DNA of 64,000 nucleotides from Winogradskyella pacifica (lineage in GTDB: Bacteria > Bacteroidota > Bacteroidia > Flavobacteriales > Flavobacteriaceae). Within the stretch, counting starts at the first letter, position 1. Each line of letters begins with the position of its first letter. The notes below the pieces were generated by a model. It was not told the DNA's origin, made no database searches, and saw only the letters and a list, made by a program, of their open reading frames with translations. A program made the translations under genes and the position numbers. The stretch covers positions 1-64,000 of the forward strand of contig NZ_JABFDI010000002.1 in NCBI RefSeq assembly GCF_013403915.1. Reading direction: 5' to 3'. This document shows positions 26,582 to 35,741 of this stretch, one piece after another.

Positions 26582-28522
26582 ATGAAAGTACTCAAAATCT
26601 TAGTAATAGTTATATGTCTTGGTGTTTTATCATGTAAAGAGGAGACGCCTCAAGAAAAAGTTGTTTCTGAAATCGTTACAGAAATTAGAAATGACATTCA
26701 ACGTGTTGAACCTCCAAACTGGTGGATAGGTTTTAAAAATCAAAGTGTTCAATTGTTGGTTAAGCATCCAAATATTGGAAACGCAACACCTAAAATTTCT
26801 TATCAAGGTGTTTCTATAACTAAAGTTCATCAAGCGGATAGTCCTAATTATCTCTTTTTAGATTTAAAAATTTCTAAAACTGCAAAAGCAGGACAATTTA
26901 ATATTAGATTTAAACTGGAAGATGGTTCAGAACGAGTTCAAACGTATGAATTAAAATCACGAGAAAAACCAGCTGAAGATTATGTCGGATTCGATAGTTC
27001 TGATGCTATTTATTTAATTACACCAGACCGATTTGCAAACGCTAATCCTAAAAATGATGAGGTAAAAGGATTACTTCAACAAGGAATTGATAGAGCGGAT
27101 GATTACGCTAGGCATGGAGGCGACATTCAAGGAATTGCAGAACATTTAGATTATATAGACGATTTAGGATTTACAGCGGTTTGGCCGTGTCCGGTTTTAA
27201 CTAACGATATGCCAAGTGGCTCGTATCATGGGTATGCGATGACGGATTTTTACGAAGTAGATCCACGTTTTGGAACCATAGAAGAATATCGAAAATTAGC
27301 CGATGATTTAAGATCGCGAGATATGAAACTCATCATGGATCAGGTGGCGAATCATTGTGGGTTACAGCATTGGTGGATGACAGACTTACCGTTTAAAGAT
27401 TGGATAAATTACCAAGAATTATACGAAGAAAACATTGATAATTGGGATTGGAAAGTGACTAAAACATCCAATCACAGACGTACTACTAACCAAGATCCTT
27501 ATGCGTCTAAAAAAGATCATCAGGAAATGGCAGATGGTTGGTTTGTGTCTGATATGCCAGATTTAAATCAGCGGAATCCGTTTATGGCCAATTACATTAT
27601 TCAAAATAGTATTTGGTGGGTAGAAACTTTAGGTTTAGGAGGTATTCGTCAAGATACATATCCGTATTCCGAAAAAGAATTTATGAGGAATTGGGCAGGT
27701 GCAATTATGTCTGAATATCCTAATTTTTCAATTGTTGGAGAAGAATGGAGTTACAATCCGCTTTTAATTGGCTATTGGCAAGACGGTCAGAAAAATAAGG
27801 ACCAATACGATTCTAACTTAAAATCAACTATGGATTTTGCGATGCAGAAAAATATAGTTGATGCCTTAAACGAAGAGGAATCATGGGACAAAGGTCTCGT
27901 AAAAATGTACGAAGGTTTAGCTAATGATTTTGCTTATGCATCACCAAAAGATATTATGGCATTTTTAGATAATCATGATAAGAGTCGTGTTTATACAGAG
28001 TTCGATGGAGATCTTACCAAAACCAAAATGGCTTTAAGTTACTTATTAATGATGCCAAGAATTCCACAAATTTATTACGGCACAGAAATTTTAATGAATG
28101 ATTTTGATAACCCAGGAGACCATGGTTTAATAAGAACTGATTTTCCTGGTGGATGGGAAGGTGATGCCATTAATGCATTTACAGGAGAAGGACTTTCAGA
28201 TGCTCAAAAAGAGATGCAGTCTTTTCTTAAAAAAATATTGAATTACAGAAAAACAAGCGACGCTATTCATAATGGTAAAACGGTACATTTTGCACCACAA
28301 GATGGGGTTTATGTTTTAGTACGAATGACAGAAAATGAAGCCATAGTTCATATTATCAATAAAAATGAGGAACCTCTAGAGATAGATTTAGAACGATTTG
28401 AAGAATTAGAACTTAAAGGAAAAACGTTGAAAAATATCATTTCCGATGAAACACTAATTTGGAATACAACTCTAAAATTAAATCAAAACGGAAGTGTAAT
28501 TTTAACAACTAAAACTAATTAG
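26582..28522 (+). CDS. GH13 neopullulanase/cyclomaltodextrinase-like lipoprotein
   Basis: 646 aa. SPII signal with Cys18 (GVLSCKEE). Residues 42-130 resemble the N-terminal domain of cyclomaltodextrinases (PPNWWIGFKNQSVQLLV). The GH13 barrel follows, with region I MDQVANHC (252-259), region II GGIRQD (nucleophile Asp358), region III IVGEEW (Glu387) and region IV FLDNHD (Asp466). A C-terminal beta domain ends at 646. The architecture matches SusA-type neopullulanases, which cut imported maltodextrins in the periplasm; the Lys-Glu-Glu after Cys18 could instead direct it to the surface. The esterase-like gene starts one base after its stop codon. Confidence 0.9.
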   Translation: MKVLKILVIVICLGVLSCKEETPQEKVVSEIVTEIRNDIQRVEPPNWWIGFKNQSVQLLVKHPNIGNATPKISYQGVSITKVHQADSPNYLFLDLKISKTAKAGQFNIRFKLEDGSERVQTYELKSREKPAEDYVGFDSSDAIYLITPDRFANANPKNDEVKGLLQQGIDRADDYARHGGDIQGIAEHLDYIDDLGFTAVWPCPVLTNDMPSGSYHGYAMTDFYEVDPRFGTIEEYRKLADDLRSRDMKLIMDQVANHCGLQHWWMTDLPFKDWINYQELYEENIDNWDWKVTKTSNHRRTTNQDPYASKKDHQEMADGWFVSDMPDLNQRNPFMANYIIQNSIWWVETLGLGGIRQDTYPYSEKEFMRNWAGAIMSEYPNFSIVGEEWSYNPLLIGYWQDGQKNKDQYDSNLKSTMDFAMQKNIVDALNEEESWDKGLVKMYEGLANDFAYASPKDIMAFLDNHDKSRVYTEFDGDLTKTKMALSYLLMMPRIPQIYYGTEILMNDFDNPGDHGLIRTDFPGGWEGDAINAFTGEGLSDAQKEMQSFLKKILNYRKTSDAIHNGKTVHFAPQDGVYVLVRMTENEAIVHIINKNEEPLEIDLERFEELELKGKTLKNIISDETLIWNTTLKLNQNGSVILTTKTN

Positions 28523-28523
28523 G

Positions 28524-29507
28524 ATGAGAAGATTATTAATAATACTAGTTTGTTTATTCGTTTTTGTGTCGTGTAAAGATGATACAAAAACAACAGAAAT
28601 AACGACACCCGAAGTTGTAACAGATTCACCAAATGTTAACTTTCAATATTTAAAAAATGCCACACTTTTTAAAGGTGAAATTCATCGTGTTGATAGTTTT
28701 CCTTCAAAATATATCCAATCAAGAGCAGTAGATGTTTGGATACCTGAAAGCTATGTTGAAAATAAAAAATACGCCGTTTTGTATATGCACGATGGTCAGA
28801 ATTTATTCGATTCAATCACCACTTGGAATAAACAAGAATGGAAAATAGATGAATGGGCTTCAAAATTAATGTCGGAAGGCACTGTAAAAGATTTTATCGT
28901 TGTTGGGATTCATAATATTCCTAAAATCCGCTGGCAAGATCTGTTTCCTGAAAAGGCTATAGATTATATGGATGTTAAAGTTAAAGATTCTTTGATGGCA
29001 TTAGCGAAGAAAAATAATTTTAATACCGATTTATCAGGAGATGATTATTTAAAATTTATAGTCGAAGAATTAAAACCTGTTATTGATAAAACATATTCGG
29101 TCGCTACAGATAGAGAAAATACCTTGGTAGCAGGTTCTAGTATGGGCGGTTTAATGTCTATGTATGCTGTGAGTGAATACCCCGATATTTTTGGAGGTGC
29201 AGCGTGTTTGTCAACACATTGGGTTGGTGCAATGCCAATGGTAAATAATCCTTATCCTGATGCGATTTTTAAGTATATGGAAGAAAATTTACCACAAGCA
29301 GGAAGTCATAAATTGTATTTCGATTATGGTAACAAAACCTTAGATGCACATTACCCGCAATACGCTTCAAGAGTTGACGATATTTTAAAATCTAAAGGCT
29401 ATACAGAATTGGATGCTAAGAACTTATTTTTTGAAGGGACAGATCATTCTGAAAATTCTTGGAATAAGAGATTAGATGAACCATTAACTTTTTTGTTGGG
29501 TAAGTAA
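28524..29507 (+). CDS. Alpha/beta-hydrolase (esterase-D-like) lipoprotein
   Basis: 327 aa. SPII signal with Cys17, followed by KDD. An alpha/beta-hydrolase fold of the esterase-D/enterochelin-esterase type: YAVLYMHDGQNLFD (83-96), nucleophile elbow AGSSMGGLMS (203-212, Ser206) and a late His308 in GTDHSE. It starts one base after the GH13 stop, so the two are co-translated. Similar proteins act on acyl or feruloyl esters of sugars; its role in a starch locus is not obvious. Possible roles are removing acetyl groups from modified glucans or an uncharacterised activity. Confidence 0.8.
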   Translation: MRRLLIILVCLFVFVSCKDDTKTTEITTPEVVTDSPNVNFQYLKNATLFKGEIHRVDSFPSKYIQSRAVDVWIPESYVENKKYAVLYMHDGQNLFDSITTWNKQEWKIDEWASKLMSEGTVKDFIVVGIHNIPKIRWQDLFPEKAIDYMDVKVKDSLMALAKKNNFNTDLSGDDYLKFIVEELKPVIDKTYSVATDRENTLVAGSSMGGLMSMYAVSEYPDIFGGAACLSTHWVGAMPMVNNPYPDAIFKYMEENLPQAGSHKLYFDYGNKTLDAHYPQYASRVDDILKSKGYTELDAKNLFFEGTDHSENSWNKRLDEPLTFLLGK

Positions 29508-29531
29508 AACCTAATGATACATGATATCAGA

Positions 29532-29558
29532 CCTTGCAGGTTTTTAAAACCTAGCAGG
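29532..29558. repeat. Diverged palindromic repeat
   Basis: CCTTGCAGGTTTTTAAAACCTAGCAGG is a weaker member of the same repeat family: the inner AGGTTTT/AAAACCT arms pair, and the outer bases pair only with a bulge. It is 25 bases before the next copy. Confidence 0.6.
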
Positions 29559-29583
29559 TCTAAAAAATCCAAACAATACTAGT

Positions 29584-29611
29584 CCTGCAAGGTTTCAAAA
29601 ACCTTGTAGGT
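29584..29611. repeat. Palindromic intergenic repeat, copy 2
   Basis: CCTGCAAGGTTT and AAACCTTGTAGG flank a short centre, and an identical 28-base unit recurs at 33942-33969. It ends 13 bases before the GH31 start codon, so a hairpin here could affect translation of that gene. Confidence 0.85.
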
Positions 29612-29624
29612 ATAAAATTATAAA

Positions 29625-32009
29625 ATGAAACACTTAATTTTAAATTTAGCACTTCTATTTTTTACAGTTTCTCTAACAGCCCAAAACACAGAAAGGAAAT
29701 TTGAATCATTCTCGTGGGCAAATACGGGAGTTCCATCTGTTAAAGTAAGCGACGGTATTTACACATTTATCTCGTATTCATCAGAAATAGTTGAAACTAG
29801 TTTTTTGCCAACTGGCGAAACTTTACAGTTAAAATCACACGCTGTAGTTGGAAAACCGAATTTTTCAATTTTCAAAGTAACAGAGAACGAAAAAGATATT
29901 GTAATAGAATCAAAAACCATTCAAATTAAGGTTACTAAAACCCCATTCCAAATATCCTACTACTACAAAGACAAACTCATCACTTCCGAAAAAGCAGGTT
30001 ACGTAAAAAACGACAGCTTAGAAACCATAGAATTCAATCTTACTAAAGATGAAGTTTTATATGGCGGCGGAGCAAGAGCTTTAGGAATGAATCGTCGTGG
30101 ACACCGTTTGCAATTATATAACAGAGCACATTACGGTTATGAAACACATAGTGAATTAATGAATTTCACCTTACCAATTGTGTTGTCGTCTAACAAATAC
30201 ATGATTCATTTTGATAACGCACCAATCGGTTTTTTAGATTTGGATAGCAAAGGAGATAATACGTTAAAGTATGAAACCATTTCTGGTAGAAAAACCTATC
30301 AAGTTATCGTTGGAGATTCTTGGTATGATATTACTAATAATTATACCGACTTAACTGGAAAGCAACCCATGTTACCACGTTGGGCGTTGGGGAATTTCTC
30401 AAGCCGTTTTGGGTATCATTCTCAGGAAGAAGTAGAAATGACCATCGATAAATTCAAGGAAGAAGAAATACCTGTAGATGCGATTATTCTCGATTTATAT
30501 TGGTTCGGAAAAGATCTAAAAGGCACCATGGGAAATTTGGAAGTGTTTAGAGATTCTTTTCCTGATTTTGAAGGCATGGTAAAACGTCTGAATAATAAAG
30601 GAGTTAAAACCATAACCATCACAGAACCGTTTGTTTTAACCACGTCTAAAAAATGGGATGAAGCTGTTGAAAAAGATGTGTTGGCTAAAGATTCAATCGG
30701 AAATCCTGCGAAATACGATTTCTATTTTGGAAATACAGGGCTCATAGATATTTACAAACCCGAAGCTGAAAAATGGTTTTGGAACATCTATAAAGGATTA
30801 GCTGATAAAGGTGTTGCAGGAGTTTGGGGAGATTTAGGTGAACCCGAAGTACATCCTAATTGGGTGCAGCATCACACAGGTAGCGCAGACGAAGTTCATA
30901 ATATCTATGGACACGATTGGGCGCGATTAATCCACGAAGGTTATGAGCGCGATTTTCCAGATACAAGACCATTTATTTTAATGCGAGCTGGCTATTCTGG
31001 ATCGCAACGTTATGGTATGATTCCATGGTCTGGAGATGTGAACAGAACTTGGGGAGGATTACAAAGTCAACCCGAAATTGCCCTACAAATGGGAATGCAA
31101 TGTTTGGCATATATGCATTCTGATTTAGGTGGATTTGCAGGCGCAAACTTAGATGATGAGTTGTATGCACGTTGGTTACAATACGGAGTTTTCAATCCAA
31201 TTTTTAGACCACATGCACAAGAAGATGTACCTAGCGAACCTGTTTTTAGAAGTACGAAAGCAAAAGATTTAGCAAAGCAAGCCATTGAATTACGTTACAA
31301 ATTATTGCCTTATAATTACAATTTGGTTTATGAAAACAACCAATTCGGGAAACCTTTAATGCGACCATTGTTTTTTGAGGAATCTGATAATCCTGAATTA
31401 TTCAATTACTCAAAAACCTATTTATGGGGAAATGATATTTTGGTATCTCCAGTTTTAGAAGCAGGACTTACCGAACAGGAGGTTTACTTTCCAAAGGATA
31501 ATGTGTGGTTCGATTTTTATACTCATGAGAGAATTGTAGGTGGACAAACAAAAATGGTTCAACTCAAAGAAAATTCTATTCCGACCTATGTGAGAGGGGG
31601 AAGTTTTGTGCCGCTTACCAAAGTGGTTCAAAGCACAGATGAATATGATTCAGTAAATTATGAATTACACTATTATCATGATGCTTCCATTACTAAAAGC
31701 GATCGTGAGTTTTATAATGATCGAGGAAACAATAAATTAAATGAAATATATGAGATTATCAATTATAGAGCAAAAGGAAAACGTAACGTTCTAAATTTTG
31801 AGTTTGAGATGATGTCAAAAGTAGATTTTGATTATCTAAAATCTATTAAACTAGTGATTCACAATATTGCTAAAAAGCCAAGAAGTATTACAGTTAACAA
31901 TAATAAAGAATCCGTTAATTGGAATTCAGAAAATAATATGTTGACAATACCAATAAAATGGTTTGCCATAAATAAATTGAAAACGATAAAAATCAAATTA
32001 AAAAAATAA
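29625..32009 (+). CDS. GH31 alpha-glucosidase, exported
   Basis: 794 aa with a signal peptide (residues 1-19, ends VSLTAQ). N-terminal beta-sandwich (20-240) with the family element GGGARALGMNRRGHRL; catalytic barrel 250-590 with nucleophile Asp403 in GVWGDLGEPE and acid/base Asp471 in WSGDVNRTW; C-terminal beta domains. The YMHSDLGGFAG segment is also typical. It removes alpha-glucose from non-reducing ends, probably in the periplasm, because there is no lipobox and no T9SS tail. The next GH13 gene starts 4 bases after its stop. Confidence 0.92.
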   Translation: MKHLILNLALLFFTVSLTAQNTERKFESFSWANTGVPSVKVSDGIYTFISYSSEIVETSFLPTGETLQLKSHAVVGKPNFSIFKVTENEKDIVIESKTIQIKVTKTPFQISYYYKDKLITSEKAGYVKNDSLETIEFNLTKDEVLYGGGARALGMNRRGHRLQLYNRAHYGYETHSELMNFTLPIVLSSNKYMIHFDNAPIGFLDLDSKGDNTLKYETISGRKTYQVIVGDSWYDITNNYTDLTGKQPMLPRWALGNFSSRFGYHSQEEVEMTIDKFKEEEIPVDAIILDLYWFGKDLKGTMGNLEVFRDSFPDFEGMVKRLNNKGVKTITITEPFVLTTSKKWDEAVEKDVLAKDSIGNPAKYDFYFGNTGLIDIYKPEAEKWFWNIYKGLADKGVAGVWGDLGEPEVHPNWVQHHTGSADEVHNIYGHDWARLIHEGYERDFPDTRPFILMRAGYSGSQRYGMIPWSGDVNRTWGGLQSQPEIALQMGMQCLAYMHSDLGGFAGANLDDELYARWLQYGVFNPIFRPHAQEDVPSEPVFRSTKAKDLAKQAIELRYKLLPYNYNLVYENNQFGKPLMRPLFFEESDNPELFNYSKTYLWGNDILVSPVLEAGLTEQEVYFPKDNVWFDFYTHERIVGGQTKMVQLKENSIPTYVRGGSFVPLTKVVQSTDEYDSVNYELHYYHDASITKSDREFYNDRGNNKLNEIYEIINYRAKGKRNVLNFEFEMMSKVDFDYLKSIKLVIHNIAKKPRSITVNNNKESVNWNSENNMLTIPIKWFAINKLKTIKIKLKK

Positions 32010-32013
32010 TGCA

Positions 32014-33894
32014 ATGCATATAAAAAATCTTATTTTAATTGTTTTCGTTTTTACGTTGCTTGTAAGTTGTAAAAACGAAGTGAAAGAGTTGCCTAAATCA
32101 GAAGAAATTAAACCAGAAATGAAGAAAAAAGAAGTCGTTTACCAAGTCTTTACACGTTTATTTGGTAATACGAATACCACTAACAAACCTTGGGGAACAC
32201 TTGAAGAAAATGGTGTTGGGAAATTCAACGATTTCACAGATAAAGCGCTAAATGAAATAAAAGATTTAGGTGTCACACATATTTGGTATACAGGTGTACC
32301 GCATCACGATGTGATTACCGATTATACGGAATTCGGGATTTCAAATGACGATCCAGATATCGTAAAAGGTCGTGCAGGCTCACCATATGCGGTGAAGGAT
32401 TATTATAATGTAAATCCAGATTTAGCCGTCAATGTAGACAACCGATTAGAAGAATTTGAAGCCCTAATTGAGCGTTCGCATAAAGCAGGTTTAAAGGTTA
32501 TTATTGATATCGTTCCAAATCACGTGGCTCGTAATTATCAAAGTTTAACCAATCCTGAAGGGACAACCGATTTTGGAGCAGACGATGATAAAACTAAGAC
32601 TTACGACGTTAATAATAATTTTTATTACAATCCTGGAGAAGAATTTAAAGTCCCAGAGTGGAAACACGGTTACCAACCTTTAGGTGGAGAACAACATCCA
32701 TTAGCAGATAGTAAGTTTGAAGAAATTCCGGCAAAATGGACAGGAAATGGTTCACGAGCATCACAACCAGATGTTAATGATTGGTACGAAACTGTAAAAG
32801 TGAATTACGGAGTAAGTCCTGATGGGAGAAAAGATTTTAACGAATTACCAGACGGTTTCGACAATGAAGACTACAAAAAGCATTTCGACTTTTGGAAGGA
32901 TAAAACCGTGCCAAGTTCATGGATAAAATTTAAAGATATTGCTTTGTATTGGACAGCAAAAGGAGTCGATGGTTTCCGTTATGATATGGCAGAGATGGTG
33001 CCAGTTGAGTTTTGGAGTTATATGAATTCGCATGTAAAGATGAAAAATCCAGATGCGTTTTTATTAGCTGAGGTTTATAATCCGAGTTTATACAGAGATT
33101 ACATTAAGAGAGGAAAAATGGATTACCTCTATGACAAGGTGCAATTATACGATACTATAAAACACGTCATGCAAGGTCACGGCAGTACGGATAATATACC
33201 TCCAATTTTACAAGATTTATCAGATATTGAGCACCACATGCTTCACTTCTTAGAAAATCACGATGAGCAACGTATTGCGAGTCCAGATTTTGCAGGAAGC
33301 GCACAAAAAGGAAAACCAGCAATGGTTGTTTCTGCAACATCTTCTACAGCACCAACGATGATTTATTTTGGACAAGAATTTGGTGATGCTGGCGCAGAAG
33401 ATTTAGGTTTTGGAGATCCAACGAGAACGTCAATTTTCGATTATGGTTCTGTGCCTAGTTATGTGCGTTGGGTCAACGATAAAAAGTTTGATGGTGGGCA
33501 ATCTACAAAAGAGGAATTAGAACTTCGAGATTTTTATAAGCGACTGTTGAATTTTACTATAAATAGTTCGGCTTTAATGGGAGACTATCAAGATATTCAA
33601 CATTACAATCATCAAAACACGGAATGGTATAATGATAAAGTCTTGTCGTTTGTGCGTTGGAGTGATGATGAAAAATTAATTATCATTTCAAACTTTAATG
33701 CAGAAAACACTTATGGATTCGAATTGCAATTACCAGCAGATTTAGTTCAGAAATTACAACTAGAAGATGGAGACTATGACGTAAAAGACCAATTGTATAA
33801 TCAATATACTTCAACTTTAAACGTTGAAAATGGTAAAGCTAAAGTGAGAATTGATATGAAGCCATTAGAATCTTTCGTATTAAAGATTAATTAA
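32014..33894 (+). CDS. GH13 alpha-amylase-family lipoprotein, second copy
   Basis: 626 aa. SPII signal with Cys19 (LLVSCKNE). GH13 barrel from about residue 40: region I DIVPNH (165-170), region II GFRYD (nucleophile Asp324), region III LAEVY (Glu353), region IV FLENHDEQR (Asp417). There is no extra N-terminal carbohydrate module, unlike the first GH13 of the locus. A long insertion (about 175-300) between regions I and II sets it apart. It belongs to the periplasmic or surface maltodextrin-cleaving set; its exact specificity cannot be read from sequence. Co-transcribed with GH31 (4-base gap). Confidence 0.9.
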   Translation: MHIKNLILIVFVFTLLVSCKNEVKELPKSEEIKPEMKKKEVVYQVFTRLFGNTNTTNKPWGTLEENGVGKFNDFTDKALNEIKDLGVTHIWYTGVPHHDVITDYTEFGISNDDPDIVKGRAGSPYAVKDYYNVNPDLAVNVDNRLEEFEALIERSHKAGLKVIIDIVPNHVARNYQSLTNPEGTTDFGADDDKTKTYDVNNNFYYNPGEEFKVPEWKHGYQPLGGEQHPLADSKFEEIPAKWTGNGSRASQPDVNDWYETVKVNYGVSPDGRKDFNELPDGFDNEDYKKHFDFWKDKTVPSSWIKFKDIALYWTAKGVDGFRYDMAEMVPVEFWSYMNSHVKMKNPDAFLLAEVYNPSLYRDYIKRGKMDYLYDKVQLYDTIKHVMQGHGSTDNIPPILQDLSDIEHHMLHFLENHDEQRIASPDFAGSAQKGKPAMVVSATSSTAPTMIYFGQEFGDAGAEDLGFGDPTRTSIFDYGSVPSYVRWVNDKKFDGGQSTKEELELRDFYKRLLNFTINSSALMGDYQDIQHYNHQNTEWYNDKVLSFVRWSDDEKLIIISNFNAENTYGFELQLPADLVQKLQLEDGDYDVKDQLYNQYTSTLNVENGKAKVRIDMKPLESFVLKIN

Positions 33895-33908
33895 AGTCTC
33901 GCAAACCT

Positions 33909-33969
33909 AGGTCTAGACCTGTCAGGTTTTAAATTATCCAACCTGCAAGGTTTCAAAAACCTTGTAGGT
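33909..33969. repeat. Palindromic repeat cluster, copy 3 plus decayed units
   Basis: Three palindromes lie in a row: AGGTCTAGACCT (33909-33920), ACCTGTCAGGT (33917-33927, overlapping the first) and the full repeat unit at 33942-33969, identical to the copy at 29584-29611. A short CCCAT/ATGGG hairpin (33995-34008) follows and ends 8 bases before the next start codon. Confidence 0.8.
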
Positions 33970-34016
33970 TTAAAAAAAGTCTAATAAAAAGTCACCCATT
34001 TTCATGGGCACAAAAG

Positions 34017-35693
34017 ATGAAAAAACTATTTTTATTTACCCTAATTCTTATCACTTTGAGTTGCAAAAATAAGGACACCGAAAACCAAACAACTGCAATG
34101 GAAACGCCAGAAATTATAGAGACTCCATTTATTTGGGAAGCTGCTAATATTTATTTTTTATTAACGGATCGTTTCAATAATGGAGATACATCTAACGATA
34201 TCAATTTCGATAGAACCAAAGAAACCGCAAAGCTAAGAGGTTTTAAAGGAGGCGATATTAAAGGCATCACTCAAAAAATAAAAGAAGGCTATTTTACCGA
34301 TTTAGGAATCAATGCTATTTGGATGACACCGATTGTTGAGCAAATTCATGGTGGAACAGATGAAGGCACTGGAGTCACTTATGGTTTTCATGGCTATTGG
34401 ACCAAAGATTGGACAAGTATGGATCCAAATTTTGGAACCAAAGAGGATTTGCACGCGTTGGTAAAAGAAGCACATGCAAAAGGGATTAGAATTGTATTAG
34501 ATGCTGTGATTAATCATACAGGACCAGTAACAGAAAAAGATCCAGTTTGGCCAGAAGATTGGGTAAGAACAGATAAACAATGTTCTTACGATAATTATGA
34601 AAATACAGTGAGTTGCACCTTAGTTGCTAATCTGCCAGATATAAGAACAGAAAGTAATGACAATGTAGAATTACCACCACAATTAGTAGAAAAGTGGAAA
34701 GCAGAAGGTCGCTACGAACAAGAAGTAAAAGAACTCGATGCATTTTTTGAAAGAACAGGTCACCCAAGAGCCCCACGTTTTTACATCATGAAATGGTTAA
34801 CGGATTACATCACAGAATTTGGAGTCGATGGTTACAGAGTAGATACTGTAAAACATGTAGAAGACTATGTTTGGCAGGAATTTAAAGTGGAATGTGATTT
34901 TGCTTTTGCCGAATACAAAAAGAATAATCCTGACAAGGTTTTAGATGATAATAATTTTTACTTGCTTGGTGAAGTCTATAATTACGGTGCAAGTACAGGT
35001 CAGGAATTTAATTTTGGCGACAGAAAAGTGAATTATTTTAATCCACCAAGTTTTCAGAGTTTGATAAATTTTGAGTTCAAATACAATTCAAAAGACAAAG
35101 GTTATGAAGATTTGTTCACACATTATAATGCTATTTTACATGATGAATTAAAAGGATTCGGAACCGTGAATTATTTAAGTTCGCACGATGATGGTCAACC
35201 TTTTGACGCTCAGAGAAAAAAACCTTTCGAAACCGCCAATAAGCTATTGTTATCACCAGGAACCTCTCAGGTCTATTATGGTGATGAATCTTCAAGGTCA
35301 CTTATAATTGCTGGTACAGAAGGTGATGCAACCTTACGTTCTATGATGAATTGGGATTCTATTGCAAATAATAAGCGAACAAAAGAGGTGTTAACACACT
35401 GGCAAAAACTAGGGCAATTTAGAGCTAAGCATCCTGCTGTTGGTGCAGGAACTCACCAAATGATTTCAGACGCTCCTTATTATTTTTCTAGAAGTTACCA
35501 AAACGGTAATTTTAAAGATAAAGTTGTTGTTGGTTTAGATCTCGAAAAAGAAGAAAAAGTGATAGATGTCTCTAAGGTATTTCAAGAACGCGTTATGCTA
35601 CGTGATGCCTATTCTGGAGAAACAGCAACTGTAGAAAATGGAAAAGTCACTATAAACACTAAGTTTAACACGGTATTGTTAGAGCGGGAATAG
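34017..35693 (+). CDS. GH13 alpha-amylase-family lipoprotein, third copy
   Basis: 558 aa. SPII signal with Cys16 (ITLSCKNK). GH13 barrel with the N-terminal IYFLLTDRFNNGD typical of bacterial amylases, region I DAVINH (162-167), region II GYRVD (nucleophile Asp276), region III LLGEVYN (Glu319) and region IV LSSHDDG (Asp391). The domain after the barrel is short. It differs strongly from the other GH13 proteins of the locus, so it is not a recent duplicate. The 122-base gap before it holds the palindromic repeat cluster. Confidence 0.9.
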   Translation: MKKLFLFTLILITLSCKNKDTENQTTAMETPEIIETPFIWEAANIYFLLTDRFNNGDTSNDINFDRTKETAKLRGFKGGDIKGITQKIKEGYFTDLGINAIWMTPIVEQIHGGTDEGTGVTYGFHGYWTKDWTSMDPNFGTKEDLHALVKEAHAKGIRIVLDAVINHTGPVTEKDPVWPEDWVRTDKQCSYDNYENTVSCTLVANLPDIRTESNDNVELPPQLVEKWKAEGRYEQEVKELDAFFERTGHPRAPRFYIMKWLTDYITEFGVDGYRVDTVKHVEDYVWQEFKVECDFAFAEYKKNNPDKVLDDNNFYLLGEVYNYGASTGQEFNFGDRKVNYFNPPSFQSLINFEFKYNSKDKGYEDLFTHYNAILHDELKGFGTVNYLSSHDDGQPFDAQRKKPFETANKLLLSPGTSQVYYGDESSRSLIIAGTEGDATLRSMMNWDSIANNKRTKEVLTHWQKLGQFRAKHPAVGAGTHQMISDAPYYFSRSYQNGNFKDKVVVGLDLEKEEKVIDVSKVFQERVMLRDAYSGETATVENGKVTINTKFNTVLLERE

Positions 35694-35741
35694 ATTTTAA
35701 ATATCTTGCATACTATCTTAAAGATTTAAATAAAAAGTAAT

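Noticed and set aside
26476..33969. Regularly repeated palindromes as a CRISPR array
   Set aside because: The units are kilobases apart with genes between, and there are no spacers or cas genes.
32014..35693. Tandem duplication of the GH13 genes
   Set aside because: The two lipoproteins differ in length, insertions and all motif contexts; they look like old, distinct enzymes.
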